From the NCBI GenBank assembly GCA_030544215.1, contig JARZZO010000006.1, positions 46,724,501-46,788,500 of the forward strand: DNA of 64,000 nt. Direction: 5' to 3'. Under the pieces are notes generated by a model that worked only from the letters and a program-made list of their open reading frames with translations, was not told the origin of the DNA and did no database searches. This stretch comes from Zantedeschia hybrid cultivar (Eukaryota > Streptophyta > Magnoliopsida > Alismatales > Araceae). Positions 34,663 through 45,737 of the stretch are shown here, one piece after another (position 1 is the stretch's first letter; the number at the start of each line of letters is the position of its first letter). The translations under genes and the position numbers were made by a program.

Positions 34663-35026
34663 TAAAAGACGTCGTGCATGGGCGACGCCTTTCTGAAGGG
34701 CGTCGGACCATCGCGACGCCTTTTAGATAGGAATCGCCTGATTGAGAGTTTGCCAGTTCGGGATTCTGGGAATAAAAGACGTCATGGGTCTGCGACGCGT
34801 TTTTGAATAGCGTCGGGCAGCCATGACGCCTTTTAAGGCAGGAATCCCCGGGGTAGTTTCTTTGGAATTTCTGGATTTCTGTGTTGAATGGCGTCTGAGG
34901 ATGTCGACGCCTTTTAAAAGGCGACCACTGGTGTCGACGCCTTTTAGGGCCTGATTCTGAAGACTGTTTTACATGAACCTGTACATGGAGCTTGAATGGC
35001 GTCGACCTTGGGAGACGCGATTCAAG
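34663..35026 (+). repeat. GGCGTC hairpin cluster 2 (Chr1 5' LTR)
   Basis: About seven units, several overlapping by one arm (for example one from 34663 and one at 34693-34726), ending with 34991-35026, whose arms are CTTGAATGGCGTC and GACGCGATTCAAG. Confidence 0.92.
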
Positions 35027-36069
35027 ACAGAACCTCACTAATTCATGCCAGTAAAATGTGTTCATACTGTTAGACGGATGATTAGTGCATGTTTTAGTGT
35101 ACCTGGTAGAGATAGATTCTTCATGACCGGACGATGCTACATGTATGTTATGCGATCGCGGACTTTTCACGTGACCGGATCGTACTTGTTGGGTTTTGTG
35201 TTACTGTGGACCTGGAGTGACATTGTAGCGCTTTATCACCCTGTGCTGGTGGGGGCGTGAGCACAGCGCCGGTGGGGGCGTGGGCGGGGTGACGCCTAGT
35301 GAGAGAGGGTCACCTGGTGAACCCCGGGGTCAGCTAGTACCGGTGTCGGAGTGGTACATTCGGAGAGTCACTCATGCTGAGGGAAGGAGTAACCACCTGA
35401 GCCGGTTGGGCCGGAGTAGCTAGTGTGCTATCCGAGGGGTTACTGCATGGTCTCAGCGGGTCGAGGTTTTTCCCACCGTTGCTGTGTGGTTAGCGAGTTC
35501 TATCGAGACGACAGTTGTGGGTTTCCTAGTCGGCTGGTTTAAAATATGCATGTTTATTATATTTCGACTGCATGTGATTTCACGTTAAAAATTAGGAATC
35601 GTACCTCGTGTGGTTATTACTTTACCGTTAGCTGTACCTTACACTTGTGGGTGTGTGCGTGGGCAGTGGGGATTGAAGGATCCCTACTGAGTCTTGTCTT
35701 TGAGACTCACCCCTCTGCGGTTTTCAGGTGAGGACTCTCAGCAGACCTAGCGAAGAGAGTGTGCCGTGTGTTGAGCACCGTCAGCAGTTATTCCGGGGTA
35801 TGCCCCGACGTAGTTGTTACTTTTATTTCTGGCCTGTACGTTTAATTATTTCTTTTCTGTTGGAATATGTAATTATTTGCTGTATCGAGTCGCATTGTAA
35901 TAATTTTTTTTTCCTGCACTTCTATTTCAATTCAATGCGATGTGAATGTTTAGCTTAGTTTATTATTTATCTCCCAGACTTGATTAGATCCTGGTTTGGT
36001 TCCAAATTAATGATTCGGTACCCATTTAGTAATCGGATCCCCGATTATAGGGTGGCGGGTCGTTACAGT

Positions 36070-36081
36070 TGGTATCAGAGC
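36070..36081 (+). other. Chr1 primer-binding site
   Basis: TGGTATCAGAGC starts 2 nt after the LTR and is a full complement to the 3' end of plant initiator-Met tRNA. Confidence 0.95.
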
Positions 36082-36224
36082 ATACGGTCTGGAAAATAAA
36101 TAAATAACTAGGTTAAATGTCGTAATTTCGGCAAATAAATACATTATCCCATACAGGCACGGCGGTAGTATAGGCTTTAGGACTCTAATTAGAACTTTTT
36201 GATTTTGTAATTGTAGGCGAGTAG

Positions 36225-39200
36225 ATGGCTCCCAGAAGGAGGATGCCAGTTATTCGAGAGCAGGGAGACGTCCCTAGTGGGTCCGAGGCCGGGAGGCCGA
36301 GTGTGGAGCAGTTTATGGAGGCTATGATGGATACTATGGCTCGATACCAGACGCGAGACCCTAGTGAGAGTTCCAGTGCGCGGGGAGGGTCCACAGCTAC
36401 ACTTGAGAGGTTTCTGAAGCTGAGGCCACCTCACTTCATCGGTCGTCCCGACCCTGACGAGGTCATTCACTGGCTTAGAGAGATAGAGAAGACTTTTGAT
36501 ACCATGGATTGTGCTGCAGTAGAGCGGACCCCGTTGGCTACCTTCATGCTGAAGGATAGCGCCTATGACTGGTGGACCACTTTGAAGAGTTTGTCTTACG
36601 AGGACAGGAGTCTTAGGGAAATTCCATGGGAGACATTTGTTGAGGAGTTCAATGCACAGTATTTCCCTAGACATGTCCAGAGGGCCAAGGAGAGGGAGTT
36701 CATGGATCTGACGCAGGGGAGTATGACGGTACTCGAGTACCAGGCGAAGTTTGTTTCGCTAGGTCGGTTTGTGCCTTTCATATCTGGGGACGAGGAGCGT
36801 CGTACTGAGAGGTTCGTGGACGGACTGAGGCTTAGTCTGAGGAACTTCGTGGCGTCCCACTGTTGCACGGATCTGGCTTCTGCGGTTATATGTGCAGCAG
36901 CAGTGGAGGCTCAACAGAGCCAGTCGGCCCGGGAGAGAGGACTGGCTGCTCAGAGCCCAGTTCGTGGCAGGGGTAAGGCGGCGGCAGCGGCCCCTTCATC
37001 CGGGTCGGGATCGTCGTCACTCGGCTCCCGATTCAGGAGATTCTTCAGGGGTGGTGGCAGCAGTAGGGGCAGTAGCGGCAGCAACAGGCCCGGGCAGGGC
37101 CAGCAGAGTAAGTCTGTATCCAGTGCACCGCAGGGGCCAGCTCAGAGGCTTCCGGCAGTCTGTCAGCACTGTGGGGGTGCCCATGGTGGGACTCAGTGTC
37201 CCACTCTCCCCAGGAGGTGTTTCACTTGCGGCCAACAGGGCCATTTGGCGAGGCAGTGCCCGCAGGGGCATGGTCAGGGGCATGGTTCAGTCGAGCAGAA
37301 GAAGCCGAGGACCCAGGGGAGAGTGCTAGCTATCACCAGGAGGGAGGCTCGCGCGTCCAACTTGGTGGAAGGTACACTTTATGTCCTTGGGAACTCTGCA
37401 CACGTATTGATTGATTCGGGTGCTTCGCATTCTTTCATTTCTGAGCAGTTCCTAGATATTCTTTCTGCACCCGTTGATGAGTTATCTGATGGTTTGATGG
37501 TGGAGGTTCCTTCTGGAGACTTTATGATATCTTATAATTGTTTGAGGAATGTTCCCTTGACCATCGAGGGTCATGTGCTACCTGCCCAGTTAGTTGTCCT
37601 TGCCATTCGTGACTTTGATATCATCCTGGGCATGGATTGGTTGGAAGCCTTTTATGCGGAAGTAGACTGTCACAGGAAGAGGGTGCGGTTCTCCATTCCG
37701 GACATCCCGACCTTCTTCTTCCAAGGTATTAGGCTTTCTTCCCGTGGTATTCTTATTTCTGCCTTTAAGGCACGGAGGTTGCTTGCTGGTGGTTGTGAGG
37801 CTTTCCTTGCCTCTATTGTTGTCTCTGATGTCCGGGATAGTCCCAGCCCTGGGGAGGTACCTGTTATATGTGAGTTCATAGATGTGTTTCCTGAGGAACT
37901 GCCTGGCCTTCCTCCTCAGCGAGAGGTCGAATTTACCATCGAGCTTGCACCAGGTACGACGCCCTTGTCTAAGGCCCCGTATCGGATGGCGCCAGCCGAA
38001 CTCGCTGAATTGAAGGCACAGTTGCAGGAGTTGCTAGATAAGGGTTTCATTCATCCCAGTACATCTCCATGGGGTGCTCCAGTCCTGTTTGTTAGAAAGA
38101 AGGATGGTTCTCTGAGATTGTGCATTGATTATAGGCAGCTGAACCAGGTAACGATAAAGAATAAGTACCCACTTCCAAGGATCGATGATTTGATGGATCA
38201 GCTGCAGTCCGCGAAGGTATTTTCCAAGATCGACTTGAGATCCGGATATTATCAGATGAGGATCCGGGATGTTGATGTTAGTAAGACGGCTTTCAGAACT
38301 CGGTATGGACATTATGAGTTTTTGGTTATGCCCTTTGGCTTGACCAATGCTCCGGCGGCCTTTATGGAGCTGATGAACCGAGTCTTCAGGACCTACCTGG
38401 ATCAGTTTGTGGATGTGTTTATTGATGATATTCTGATTTATTCTTCTTCTGAGGAAGAGCATGCCACCCATCTTCGGGCTGTATTGCAGGTCCTGAGGGA
38501 GCACCGACTTTACGCCAAGTTTAGCAAGTGTGAGTTTTGGCTAGACGAGGTGCATTTCCTTGGGCATGTTATTTCTGGCAATGGTATCGCAGTGGATCCA
38601 GCCAAGATCGAGGCGGTGATGGATTGGAGCAGGCCGACTTCAGTAACTAAGATTAGGAGCTTTCTGGGGCTTGCCGGTTATTACAGGCGGTTTGTTCAGG
38701 GATTTTCTTCGATAGCAGCCCCCTTGTCGAGGTTGACTCGAAAGGGAGTTCGCTTTGTGTGGACCGAGGATTGTGAGCAGAGTTTTATTGAGTTAAAGAC
38801 CCGTCTTACGTCAGCCCCTGTGTTGGTGCTTCCATCTGGATCAGGTGGATTTGTAGTTTACTCCGATGCGTCCCGTCGAGGTTTGGGCGCAGTTCTAATG
38901 CAGCATGGTAGGGTAGTGGCTTATGCCTCTCGACAGCTGAAGAAGCATGAAGAGAACTATCCTACTCATGATTTGGAGCTGGCAGCTGTGGTATTTGCAC
39001 TTAAGATCTGGAGGCATTATCTTTATGGGGAGAAATTTCAGGTCTTCACCGATCACAAGAGTCTGAAATATGTGTTCACTCAGAGAGACCTAAATTTGAG
39101 GCAGCAAAGGTGGATGGAGTTCATTAAAGATTATGACTTTGACCTTTCTTATCATCCGGGCAAGGCGAATGTGGTGACAGACGCTTTGAGTCGGAAGACG

Positions 39201-40730
39201 GTCATGTCATACCTTATGATTCAGGAGTGGAAATTGTTCGAGCAGGTGGTGGAATCTTCCTTTAGGGTTCCACGTGAAGATGACAGAGCCGTGCTGGTCA
39301 GTTTGACTGTGAGACCAGCTGTGTATCATGCAGTAATTGAGGCTCAGAGGGCAGATGTTGAGTTACCACAGATCCTCCAGAGGTCAGAAGTGGAGTTGTG
39401 GGACGACGGTACTGTCAGGTTCAGAGGTAGACTTTATGTTCCGACTGAGGAGGACGTACGCAGATGTGTTCTTGATGAGGCGCACTGTTCGAGATATGCA
39501 GTGCATCCTGGAACGACTAAGATGTACCATTGTTTGAGGAGGCACTTCTGGTGGCCCGGTATGAAGAAAGATGTGGCTGAATATGTGGCTAGATGTATGA
39601 CTTGTCAGCAGGTTAAAGCCGAGCATCAGAGACCTGGAGGGTTGCTGCAGCCCTTGCCGATTCCAGAGTGGAAATGGGAGCATGTAACGATGGACTTCGT
39701 GATGGGATTGCCTACATCCCCTAGCAGAAGAGATGCCATCTGGGTCATCGTTGATCGGCTGACCAAGTCGGCACACTTCCTAGCTATTAGGAAGGACTGG
39801 TCAGTCGGCAAGCTGGCCAAGTTGTTTGTTGACCGGATCACCTCTCTGCACGGGGTACCTTCGTCCGTTGTATCAGATCGAGATCCAAGGTTTACTTCCA
39901 GATTCTGGAAGAGCTTTCAGCAGGCATTAGGCACTCAGTTGGCTTTCAGCTCAGCCTACCATCCCGAGACTGACGGGCAGTCAGAGAGGACTATTCAGAC
40001 CTTGGAGGATATGCTCAGAGCTTGTTGCCTAGACTGGGGAGGTTCTTGGGAGCAACATTTGTCCACAGTGGAATTTTCCTATAACAACAGTTACCATTCT
40101 AGTATCGGCATGGCGCCTTACGAGGCTTTGTATGGGCGACCGTGCCGATCTCCAGTTTGTTGGTCAGAGGTCGGTGAAAGGCAGATAGCGGGACCCGAGT
40201 TAGTACAGCAGTGTGCTGAGGTTTCCAGGATAGTTCGGCAGAGGTTGACCGCAGCTCAGAGTAGGCAGAAAAGTTATGCTGACATCCGACGAAGACCACT
40301 TGAGTTTGAAGTTGGGGACCACGTGTTTCTCCGAGTCTCACCCTCCAAGGGTGTGATGAGATTCGGGAAGCGAGGCAAGCTGAGTCCGCGATATATTGGG
40401 CCTTTTCCCATCCTTGCTCGGATTGGGGAAACCGCGTATCAGCTGGCCTTGTCGCCCAGTCTTGCAGGGGTGCACGATGTGTTCCATGTTTCCTTACTGA
40501 GAAAGTATGTTCAGGATCCGTCCCATGTCTTGGATTTTTCAGAGCTGGAGGTCGCTGAGGACCTGTCCTTTCCAGAATATCCTGTTCGTATTGAGGATCG
40601 CAGAGAACAGGTCCTGCGAAACAAGATTGTACCGTTGGTCAAGGTGATTTGGCAGTACCGCTCCGGAGGTGAGGCAACCTGGGAGCGAGAGGATGAGATG
40701 CGGGAGCAGTTCCCTTACCTTTTTTCGTAA
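36225..40730 (+). CDS. gag-pol: Chr1 Gag-Pol polyprotein with chromodomain, intact
   Basis: A 1,501-residue single frame, start ATG 36225, stop TAA 40728. It encodes all functions for copying and integrating the element. Gag core at about residues 60-220. Two Cys/His knuckles: a variant near 313 (CQHCGGAHGGTQC) and a classical one at 332 (CFTCGQQGHLARQC). Aspartic protease DSGAS with Asp 397. Reverse transcriptase with Asp 670 and IDD at 733-735; IDD in place of YVDD or FVDD is unusual but keeps both Asp. RNase H with the first Asp at 881. Integrase zinc finger from His 1094, catalytic Asp 1157, Asp 1218 and Glu 1254 (35 residues apart). A C-terminal chromodomain at about 1450-1498 (IVPLVKVIWQYRSG, EATWERED) marks it as a chromovirus; such domains direct insertion to certain chromatin. 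No stop or frameshift seen. Confidence 0.97.
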   Translation: MAPRRRMPVIREQGDVPSGSEAGRPSVEQFMEAMMDTMARYQTRDPSESSSARGGSTATLERFLKLRPPHFIGRPDPDEVIHWLREIEKTFDTMDCAAVERTPLATFMLKDSAYDWWTTLKSLSYEDRSLREIPWETFVEEFNAQYFPRHVQRAKEREFMDLTQGSMTVLEYQAKFVSLGRFVPFISGDEERRTERFVDGLRLSLRNFVASHCCTDLASAVICAAAVEAQQSQSARERGLAAQSPVRGRGKAAAAAPSSGSGSSSLGSRFRRFFRGGGSSRGSSGSNRPGQGQQSKSVSSAPQGPAQRLPAVCQHCGGAHGGTQCPTLPRRCFTCGQQGHLARQCPQGHGQGHGSVEQKKPRTQGRVLAITRREARASNLVEGTLYVLGNSAHVLIDSGASHSFISEQFLDILSAPVDELSDGLMVEVPSGDFMISYNCLRNVPLTIEGHVLPAQLVVLAIRDFDIILGMDWLEAFYAEVDCHRKRVRFSIPDIPTFFFQGIRLSSRGILISAFKARRLLAGGCEAFLASIVVSDVRDSPSPGEVPVICEFIDVFPEELPGLPPQREVEFTIELAPGTTPLSKAPYRMAPAELAELKAQLQELLDKGFIHPSTSPWGAPVLFVRKKDGSLRLCIDYRQLNQVTIKNKYPLPRIDDLMDQLQSAKVFSKIDLRSGYYQMRIRDVDVSKTAFRTRYGHYEFLVMPFGLTNAPAAFMELMNRVFRTYLDQFVDVFIDDILIYSSSEEEHATHLRAVLQVLREHRLYAKFSKCEFWLDEVHFLGHVISGNGIAVDPAKIEAVMDWSRPTSVTKIRSFLGLAGYYRRFVQGFSSIAAPLSRLTRKGVRFVWTEDCEQSFIELKTRLTSAPVLVLPSGSGGFVVYSDASRRGLGAVLMQHGRVVAYASRQLKKHEENYPTHDLELAAVVFALKIWRHYLYGEKFQVFTDHKSLKYVFTQRDLNLRQQRWMEFIKDYDFDLSYHPGKANVVTDALSRKTVMSYLMIQEWKLFEQVVESSFRVPREDDRAVLVSLTVRPAVYHAVIEAQRADVELPQILQRSEVELWDDGTVRFRGRLYVPTEEDVRRCVLDEAHCSRYAVHPGTTKMYHCLRRHFWWPGMKKDVAEYVARCMTCQQVKAEHQRPGGLLQPLPIPEWKWEHVTMDFVMGLPTSPSRRDAIWVIVDRLTKSAHFLAIRKDWSVGKLAKLFVDRITSLHGVPSSVVSDRDPRFTSRFWKSFQQALGTQLAFSSAYHPETDGQSERTIQTLEDMLRACCLDWGGSWEQHLSTVEFSYNNSYHSSIGMAPYEALYGRPCRSPVCWSEVGERQIAGPELVQQCAEVSRIVRQRLTAAQSRQKSYADIRRRPLEFEVGDHVFLRVSPSKGVMRFGKRGKLSPRYIGPFPILARIGETAYQLALSPSLAGVHDVFHVSLLRKYVQDPSHVLDFSELEVAEDLSFPEYPVRIEDRREQVLRNKIVPLVKVIWQYRSGGEATWEREDEMREQFPYLFS

Positions 40731-40805
40731 GTTTCCTTGTGAACTTGTATCCCTGTTTTGACCTTGTTAATTCTAAGCAGTCAATTTCGGGGGCAAAATT
40801 CTTTT

Positions 40806-40818
40806 AAGGGGGGGAGAT
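40806..40818 (+). other. Chr1 polypurine tract
   Basis: AAGGGGGGGAGAT abuts the 3' LTR and would prime plus-strand DNA synthesis. Confidence 0.93.
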
Positions 40819-43162
40819 TGTAAGGATAGTGACCTTCGGATCTAGTTTTCGGGGTCGAACCTTGTAGTTCTGACCTTAGTGAGGGCGGAGGTTCTATGTT
40901 GATTCGCGTCAGGACATCGAGACGCGTTTTGAACGGCGTCCACCGTTGCAGACGCGTTTCAGGCCCTGCCACGTGGGTGCCACGTGGGCTGGCTTCGGGC
41001 CGCGTGGGTACGGCCCTGTCATGTCGCCTGAACGGCGTCCACGTGTGTTGACGCCTTTCAGACCGTGACTCTGGGTTTGTCAGAGTACGGCCCTGACATA
41101 TCGTCTGAACGGCGTCTGTCTTGAACGACGCATTTCAGAGTCTTGTCAGTGCAGCCGTCACATCAACTGAATGGCGTCCGTGGATGTCAACGCGTTTTAG
41201 CCAGTCTCTGGTTAACCCCGCGAGCCCTCCTTCTTTCCCTCATTTTCTCCTCTCTTCCTCTCTTTCCCTTCCGACGAACTCGGCGGCGATCCCCCTCCTC
41301 CCTCTTTTCCTCCCACCGTTTCATCTCTCCCTCCACTCCATCCTCTACCTAGCTCCTACCACTACCACCTCCACTTCCACTGCGGCGTTCTACTCTCCGG
41401 ACGGCGGCCGACGTCACGGTGGAGCAAGGACGACCACGGCAGTACCGGCGGCGGCGTGGGGCGAGTCGGGTGGACAACTTGAAGCTCGGAGGCGTTCAAG
41501 TATCCGGTAGGGTGACGGTTCCCTTAGTATTATGTTCAAACTATGTTTTTCCCCGTTTAAGCTTGTTATGGATCTTTGGTTTCGGGGGGTAGAATGAGCA
41601 TGTTTAGGTGTTCTTTTGATGATATGGGGGTTTTGCTATGAATGTGATTTCCTATGAATTGTGTTGCCCCTCTTTCTCCTCCGTTTTTGGGTGATTTTGG
41701 GGTTATTTGGGTTGAAAAGGGAGCCCTCGGGCTCATGGCAACTATGGTTCCTAGGGTTAAAAGACGTCGTGCATGGGCGACGCCTTTCTGAAGGGCGTCG
41801 GACCATCGCGACGCCTTTTAGACAGGAATCGCCTGATTGAGAGTTTGCCAGTTCGGGATTATGGGACTAAAAGACGTCATGGGTCTGCGACGCGTTTTTG
41901 AATAGCGTCGGGCAGCCATGACGCCTTTTAAGGCAGGAATCCCCGGGGTAGTTTCTTTGGAATTTTTGGATTTCTGTGTTGAATGGCGTCTGAGGATGTC
42001 GACGCCTTTTAAAAGGCGACCACTGGTGTCGACGCCTTTTAGGGCCTGATTCTGAAGACTGTTTTACATGAACCTATACATGGAGCTTGAATGGCGTCGA
42101 CCTTGGGAGACGCGATTCAAGACAGAACCTCACTAATTCATGCCAGTAAAATGTGTTCATACTGTTAGACAGATGATTAGTGCATGTTTTAGTGTACCCG
42201 GTAGAGATAGATTCTTCATGACCAGACGATGCTACATGTATGTTATGCGATCGCGGACTTTTCACGTGACCGGATCGTACTTGTTGGGTTTTGTGTTACT
42301 GTGGACCTGGAGTGACATTGTAGCGCTTTATCACCCTGTGTTGGTGGGGGCGTGAGCACAGCACTGGTGGGGGCGTGGGCGGGGTGACGCCTAGTGAGAG
42401 AGGGTCACCTGGTGAACCCCGGGGTCAGCTAGTACCGGTGTCGGAGTGGTACATTCGGAGAGTCACTCATGCTGAGGGAAGGAGTAACCACCTGAGCCGG
42501 TTGGGCCGGAGTAGCTAGTGTGCTATCCGAGGGGTTACTGCTTGGTCTCAGCGGGTCGAGGTTTTTCCCACCGTTGCTGTGTGGTTACCGAGTTCTATCG
42601 AGACGACAGTTGTGGGTTTCCTAGTCGGCTGGTTTAAAATATGCATGTTTATTATATTTCGACTTCATGTGATTTCACGTTAAAAATTAGGAATCGTACC
42701 TCCTGTGGTTATTACTTTACCGTTAGCTGTACCTTACACTTGTGGGTGTGTGCGTGGGCAGTGGGGATCGAAGGATCCCTACTAAGTCTTGTCTTTGAGA
42801 CTCACCCCTCTGCGGTTTTCAGGTGAGGACTCTCAGCAGACCTAGCGAGGAGAGTGTGCCGTGTGTTGAGCACCGTCAGCAGTTATTCCGGGGTATGCCC
42901 CGACGTAGTTGTTACTTTTATTTCTGGCCTGTACATTTAATTATTTCTTTTCTGTTGGAATATGAAATTATTTGCTGTATCGAGTCGCATTGTAATAATT
43001 TTTATTTCCTGCACTTCTATTTCAATTCAATGCGATGTGAATGTTTAGCTTAGTTTATTATTTATCTCCCAGACTTGATTAGATCCTGGTTTGGTTCCAA
43101 ATTAATGATTCGGTACCCATTTAGTAATCAGATCCCCGATTATAGGGTGGCGGGTCGTTACA
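40819..43162 (+). repeat. Chr1 3' LTR
   Basis: 2,344 bp, co-linear with the 5' LTR at an offset of 7,095 bp. Hairpin cluster 1 is at 40929-41200 and cluster 2 at 41758-42121. Differences from the 5' LTR in the hairpins change single arms (for example the unit matching 34010-34043). Confidence 0.96.
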
Positions 43163-43422
43163 TTTCGTGGGCTGCGAAAAACGAGGAACGTGAGGATATC
43201 CATCGCTAGGTGGATCGTGTGGACTTCGCTAGAGGCCGGGCACTTGCGCGGCATGCGGTGTCGCATCGACGGAACCGAACGGTTCCAGATTCGAATCCGC
43301 ACACGGTGAGAATCGATTATCCGATAATCGTAATTTTTAGTTTTTCGAAACAGGAACAGATCTCCGTTTTTTATTTTATTTTCCGCTGCGTGTGAGATCC
43401 GGAGAAACCCGAGAACCCAACA

Positions 43423-43605
43423 ACTATGACATTAGATGCTTATTTGATCGGGGTAAAGGAACCATGTTGCTTTGTTGTGCTATCCACAAGGGCTGCATGT
43501 AGATCTATGCTCGTCTCATAACGATAGTTAGCTTAAACCAGAATTAGTGGCTTGTTGTGCTATCCATATGGCCATTAAATCTCTAAGGACTAAAGCTATG
43601 ATCGG
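43423..43605 (+). other. Cop4 leader remnant with two hairpins
   Basis: Follows the Cop4 LTR directly but matches the leader of Cop5 at about 47165-47350, so about 1.44 kb including the primer-binding site is deleted. It keeps two shared-loop hairpins: 43463-43499 (CATGTTGC/GCTGCATG, one U-U mismatch) and 43544-43578 (TTAGTGG/CCATTAA). It then fuses to LTR sequence at 43598-43606 through the shared bases TCGGATAT. Confidence 0.88.
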
Positions 43606-44183
43606 ATATCCGGGTAGACTAGTACATATTACTCCTGCTCATAAGATGAGGGTAACTGATCTCATAGTCACTTGTATGGAGACACTAAGGCGAATCTGTA
43701 GGTGCTCATTAGAGAATTAGTTCACTGAACTGATCCGACTAAATCGCCGGATGGTATTATACCTCACTGTCAACCAGCTTGATTCTATTGTCGCAGTTGC
43801 GTGGATGATCATCGGAACTGAGACACCAAGGATACCTTGTGGGTGGACTTCTGTGCTTTGACCTTGGTTTATGAATCTCTAACTACGGGATTCTAAACAG
43901 CCAAAGATCAGGTACAGCAGAATACCATCGAAGGGAATTGAGTGTCAATAAGGAATCATTCGCTCTCAGTACTTAGAGAGTGAATGCTCTAGGAAGGATG
44001 CGTGAAAGTCCCTGGCCAGGGCGGACGATAATATCGGGAAAAGAGTTTTCCGATATTATTCGGCAGCATCCGATCCAAGTGAGTCGACCCGCTAAGGTTT
44101 GACAGTACACCTTACCCTGAGTTGACTCGAGAGCATTGTACGAATGAAGGACTATATCCACGCGGTAACTGTCAGCGGAAAGG
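43606..44183 (+). repeat. Cop4 second LTR fragment
   Basis: Copia LTR sequence starting about 190 bp inside an LTR (CCGGGTAGACTAG) and interrupted at GGAAAGG (44183) by Cop5. The other part of this LTR would be beyond the window. Confidence 0.85.
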
Positions 44184-45723
44184 TGTTAGTTTTAGGTGGT
44201 CTACAAGCCAATATGACTATGTAAATCTCGTTCATTTATTAATATAATGGCATAATATTCATTATGTGTAAATCGTATTAATTATCGTTTCATAATGAAG
44301 TCCGTGAATATGTGCTGTAGTGATTAGATTATGATAAGATCATACTAATGAGACTGATCACTTAAACACACATATTCTTAATCGTTCCTAGTCGGAGGAT
44401 ATTCGAGAAGGACATCGGATATCCGGTTAGACTAGTATAGATTACTCCTGCTCATATGATGAGGGTGACTGATCTCATAAGTCACTTGTGTAGAGACGCT
44501 AAGGTGAATCTTTAGGTGCTCATTGGAGAATGAGTTCACCGAACTGATCCGCCTGAATCGCTAGATGGTATTGTACCTCACTGTCAACCAGCTTGATTCT
44601 ATTGTCGCAGTTGAATGGATGGTCCTCGGACCTGAGACACCAATGACACCTTGTCGGTGGATTTTGTGTTTTGAATCTCTAGCCACGGGATTCTAAAACG
44701 CCAAAGATTGGGTACAGCGGAATACCGACGAAGGGAATTGTGTGTTAATAAGGAATCATTTACTCTCAGTACTTAGAGAGAGAATGCTCTTGGAAGGATA
44801 CGCAGAAATCCTTGTCTAGGGCGGACGATAATATCGGGAAAGGAGTTTTTTTGATGTTTATCAGCGGCATCCAATCCAAGTGAGTCGATCGGTTAGGGTT
44901 TGACAGCACGCCATACTCTGAGTTGACTCGAGAGCGTTGTACGAATGAAGGATTATATCCATGCGGTAACTATCGGTGGAAAGGTTCCAAGAGTGGGTTA
45001 CTTAAGCCCGATACCTTCCGGGTTCACGCGGTGTTGCTTGGCACTCAACGTGATCGGAGGCCTGGTCGAATTCGATGTGCGACATCAATTCGATTGATTA
45101 ATTAATTAATAAAGTGTTATTAATTGATTAATAAAGCCAGTGAGGAGTCACTGGGCTTATTGGGCTATTAACTGGACTGGTAATTGGGCCTAGAGGGTCA
45201 CACACAAATGATTTTTAAGGTGATAGATAAATAAGTGGGTTTTATATAAACCGAGGATTTTTATGAAAAACCGCGTGGTTAGTATAAAATATAGCGAACG
45301 GGCTGAGCAGGCCAAGCTGCTGCTAACCCTAGCCACCCCTCCTCTGTTTCTCTCTCTCTCTGGCGTCCCAGACAGATCCAGATCTGCTCCGCCGCTTCTC
45401 CGACTCCTGTTCGACGGGAAATCGTCCGCGCATTGAGTCGATCGTTGTAGCGACCGGCGGAGGTTTAATAGGCTGCGAAGAACGAGGAACGTGAGGATAT
45501 CCGTCGCGAGGAGGATCGCGTGGACTCCACTAGAGGTCGGGCGCTTGCGCGGCTTGCGGTGTCGCACCGACGGAACAGAACGGTTTCAGATTCGAATCCG
45601 CACATGGTAAGACTTCGATAATCCGATTATCGTATTTTTAGAATTTTGGAAACGAGATTCGGATCTCCGTTTTTATTTTATTTCCGTTGTGCGGGAGATC
45701 TGGAGGAACCCGAGAACCCAACA
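44184..45723 (+). repeat. Cop5 5' LTR
   Basis: 1,540 bp, TGTTAG...CCAACA. The 5 bp before it (AAAGG, 44179-44183) are its presumed target duplication; the partner is outside the window. The GC-rich part near 45290-45600 produces open frames that I do not accept as genes. Confidence 0.93.
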
Positions 45724-45724
45724 G

Positions 45725-45737
45725 TGGTATTAGAGCC
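45725..45737 (+). other. Cop5 primer-binding site
   Basis: TGGTATTAGAGCC, one base (T for C) from a perfect initiator-Met tRNA complement. Cop6 carries the same variant, so it is a family trait. Confidence 0.9.

Larger units (their letters stand above)
33724..36067 (+). repeat. Chr1 5' LTR
   Basis: TGTAAGG...GTTACA, 2,344 bp. It holds hairpin cluster 1 (33834-34105), a pyrimidine-rich stretch (34110-34300), hairpin cluster 2 (34663-35026), and a GC-rich tail ending in GGCGGGTCGTTACA. The open frames at 33533-35260 have no recognised domain and are not conserved between LTR copies. Confidence 0.96.
33724..43162 (+). mobile_element. Chr1, intact Ty3/Gypsy chromovirus (Tekay/Del-like)
   Basis: A 9,439-bp element with perfect target duplication TTTCG (33719-33723 and 43163-43167), two 2,344-bp LTRs, an initiator-Met primer-binding site, one uninterrupted Gag-Pol frame and a polypurine tract. 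My side-by-side reading of the LTRs finds roughly 2% differences, denser in the first 400 bp. The youngest-looking complete element in the window. Confidence 0.96.
32472..43422 (+). repeat. Cop4 LTR, interrupted by Chr1
   Basis: A Copia LTR (TGTTAG at 32472, ...CCAACA at 43422), about 1.5 kb once Chr1 is set aside. Chr1 sits in its GC-rich part, duplicating TTTCG. The 5-bp flanks of this LTR (ATCAT and ACTAT) do not match and no primer-binding site follows, so the copy has been rearranged. The open frames at 32805-33848 are by-products. Confidence 0.88.
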
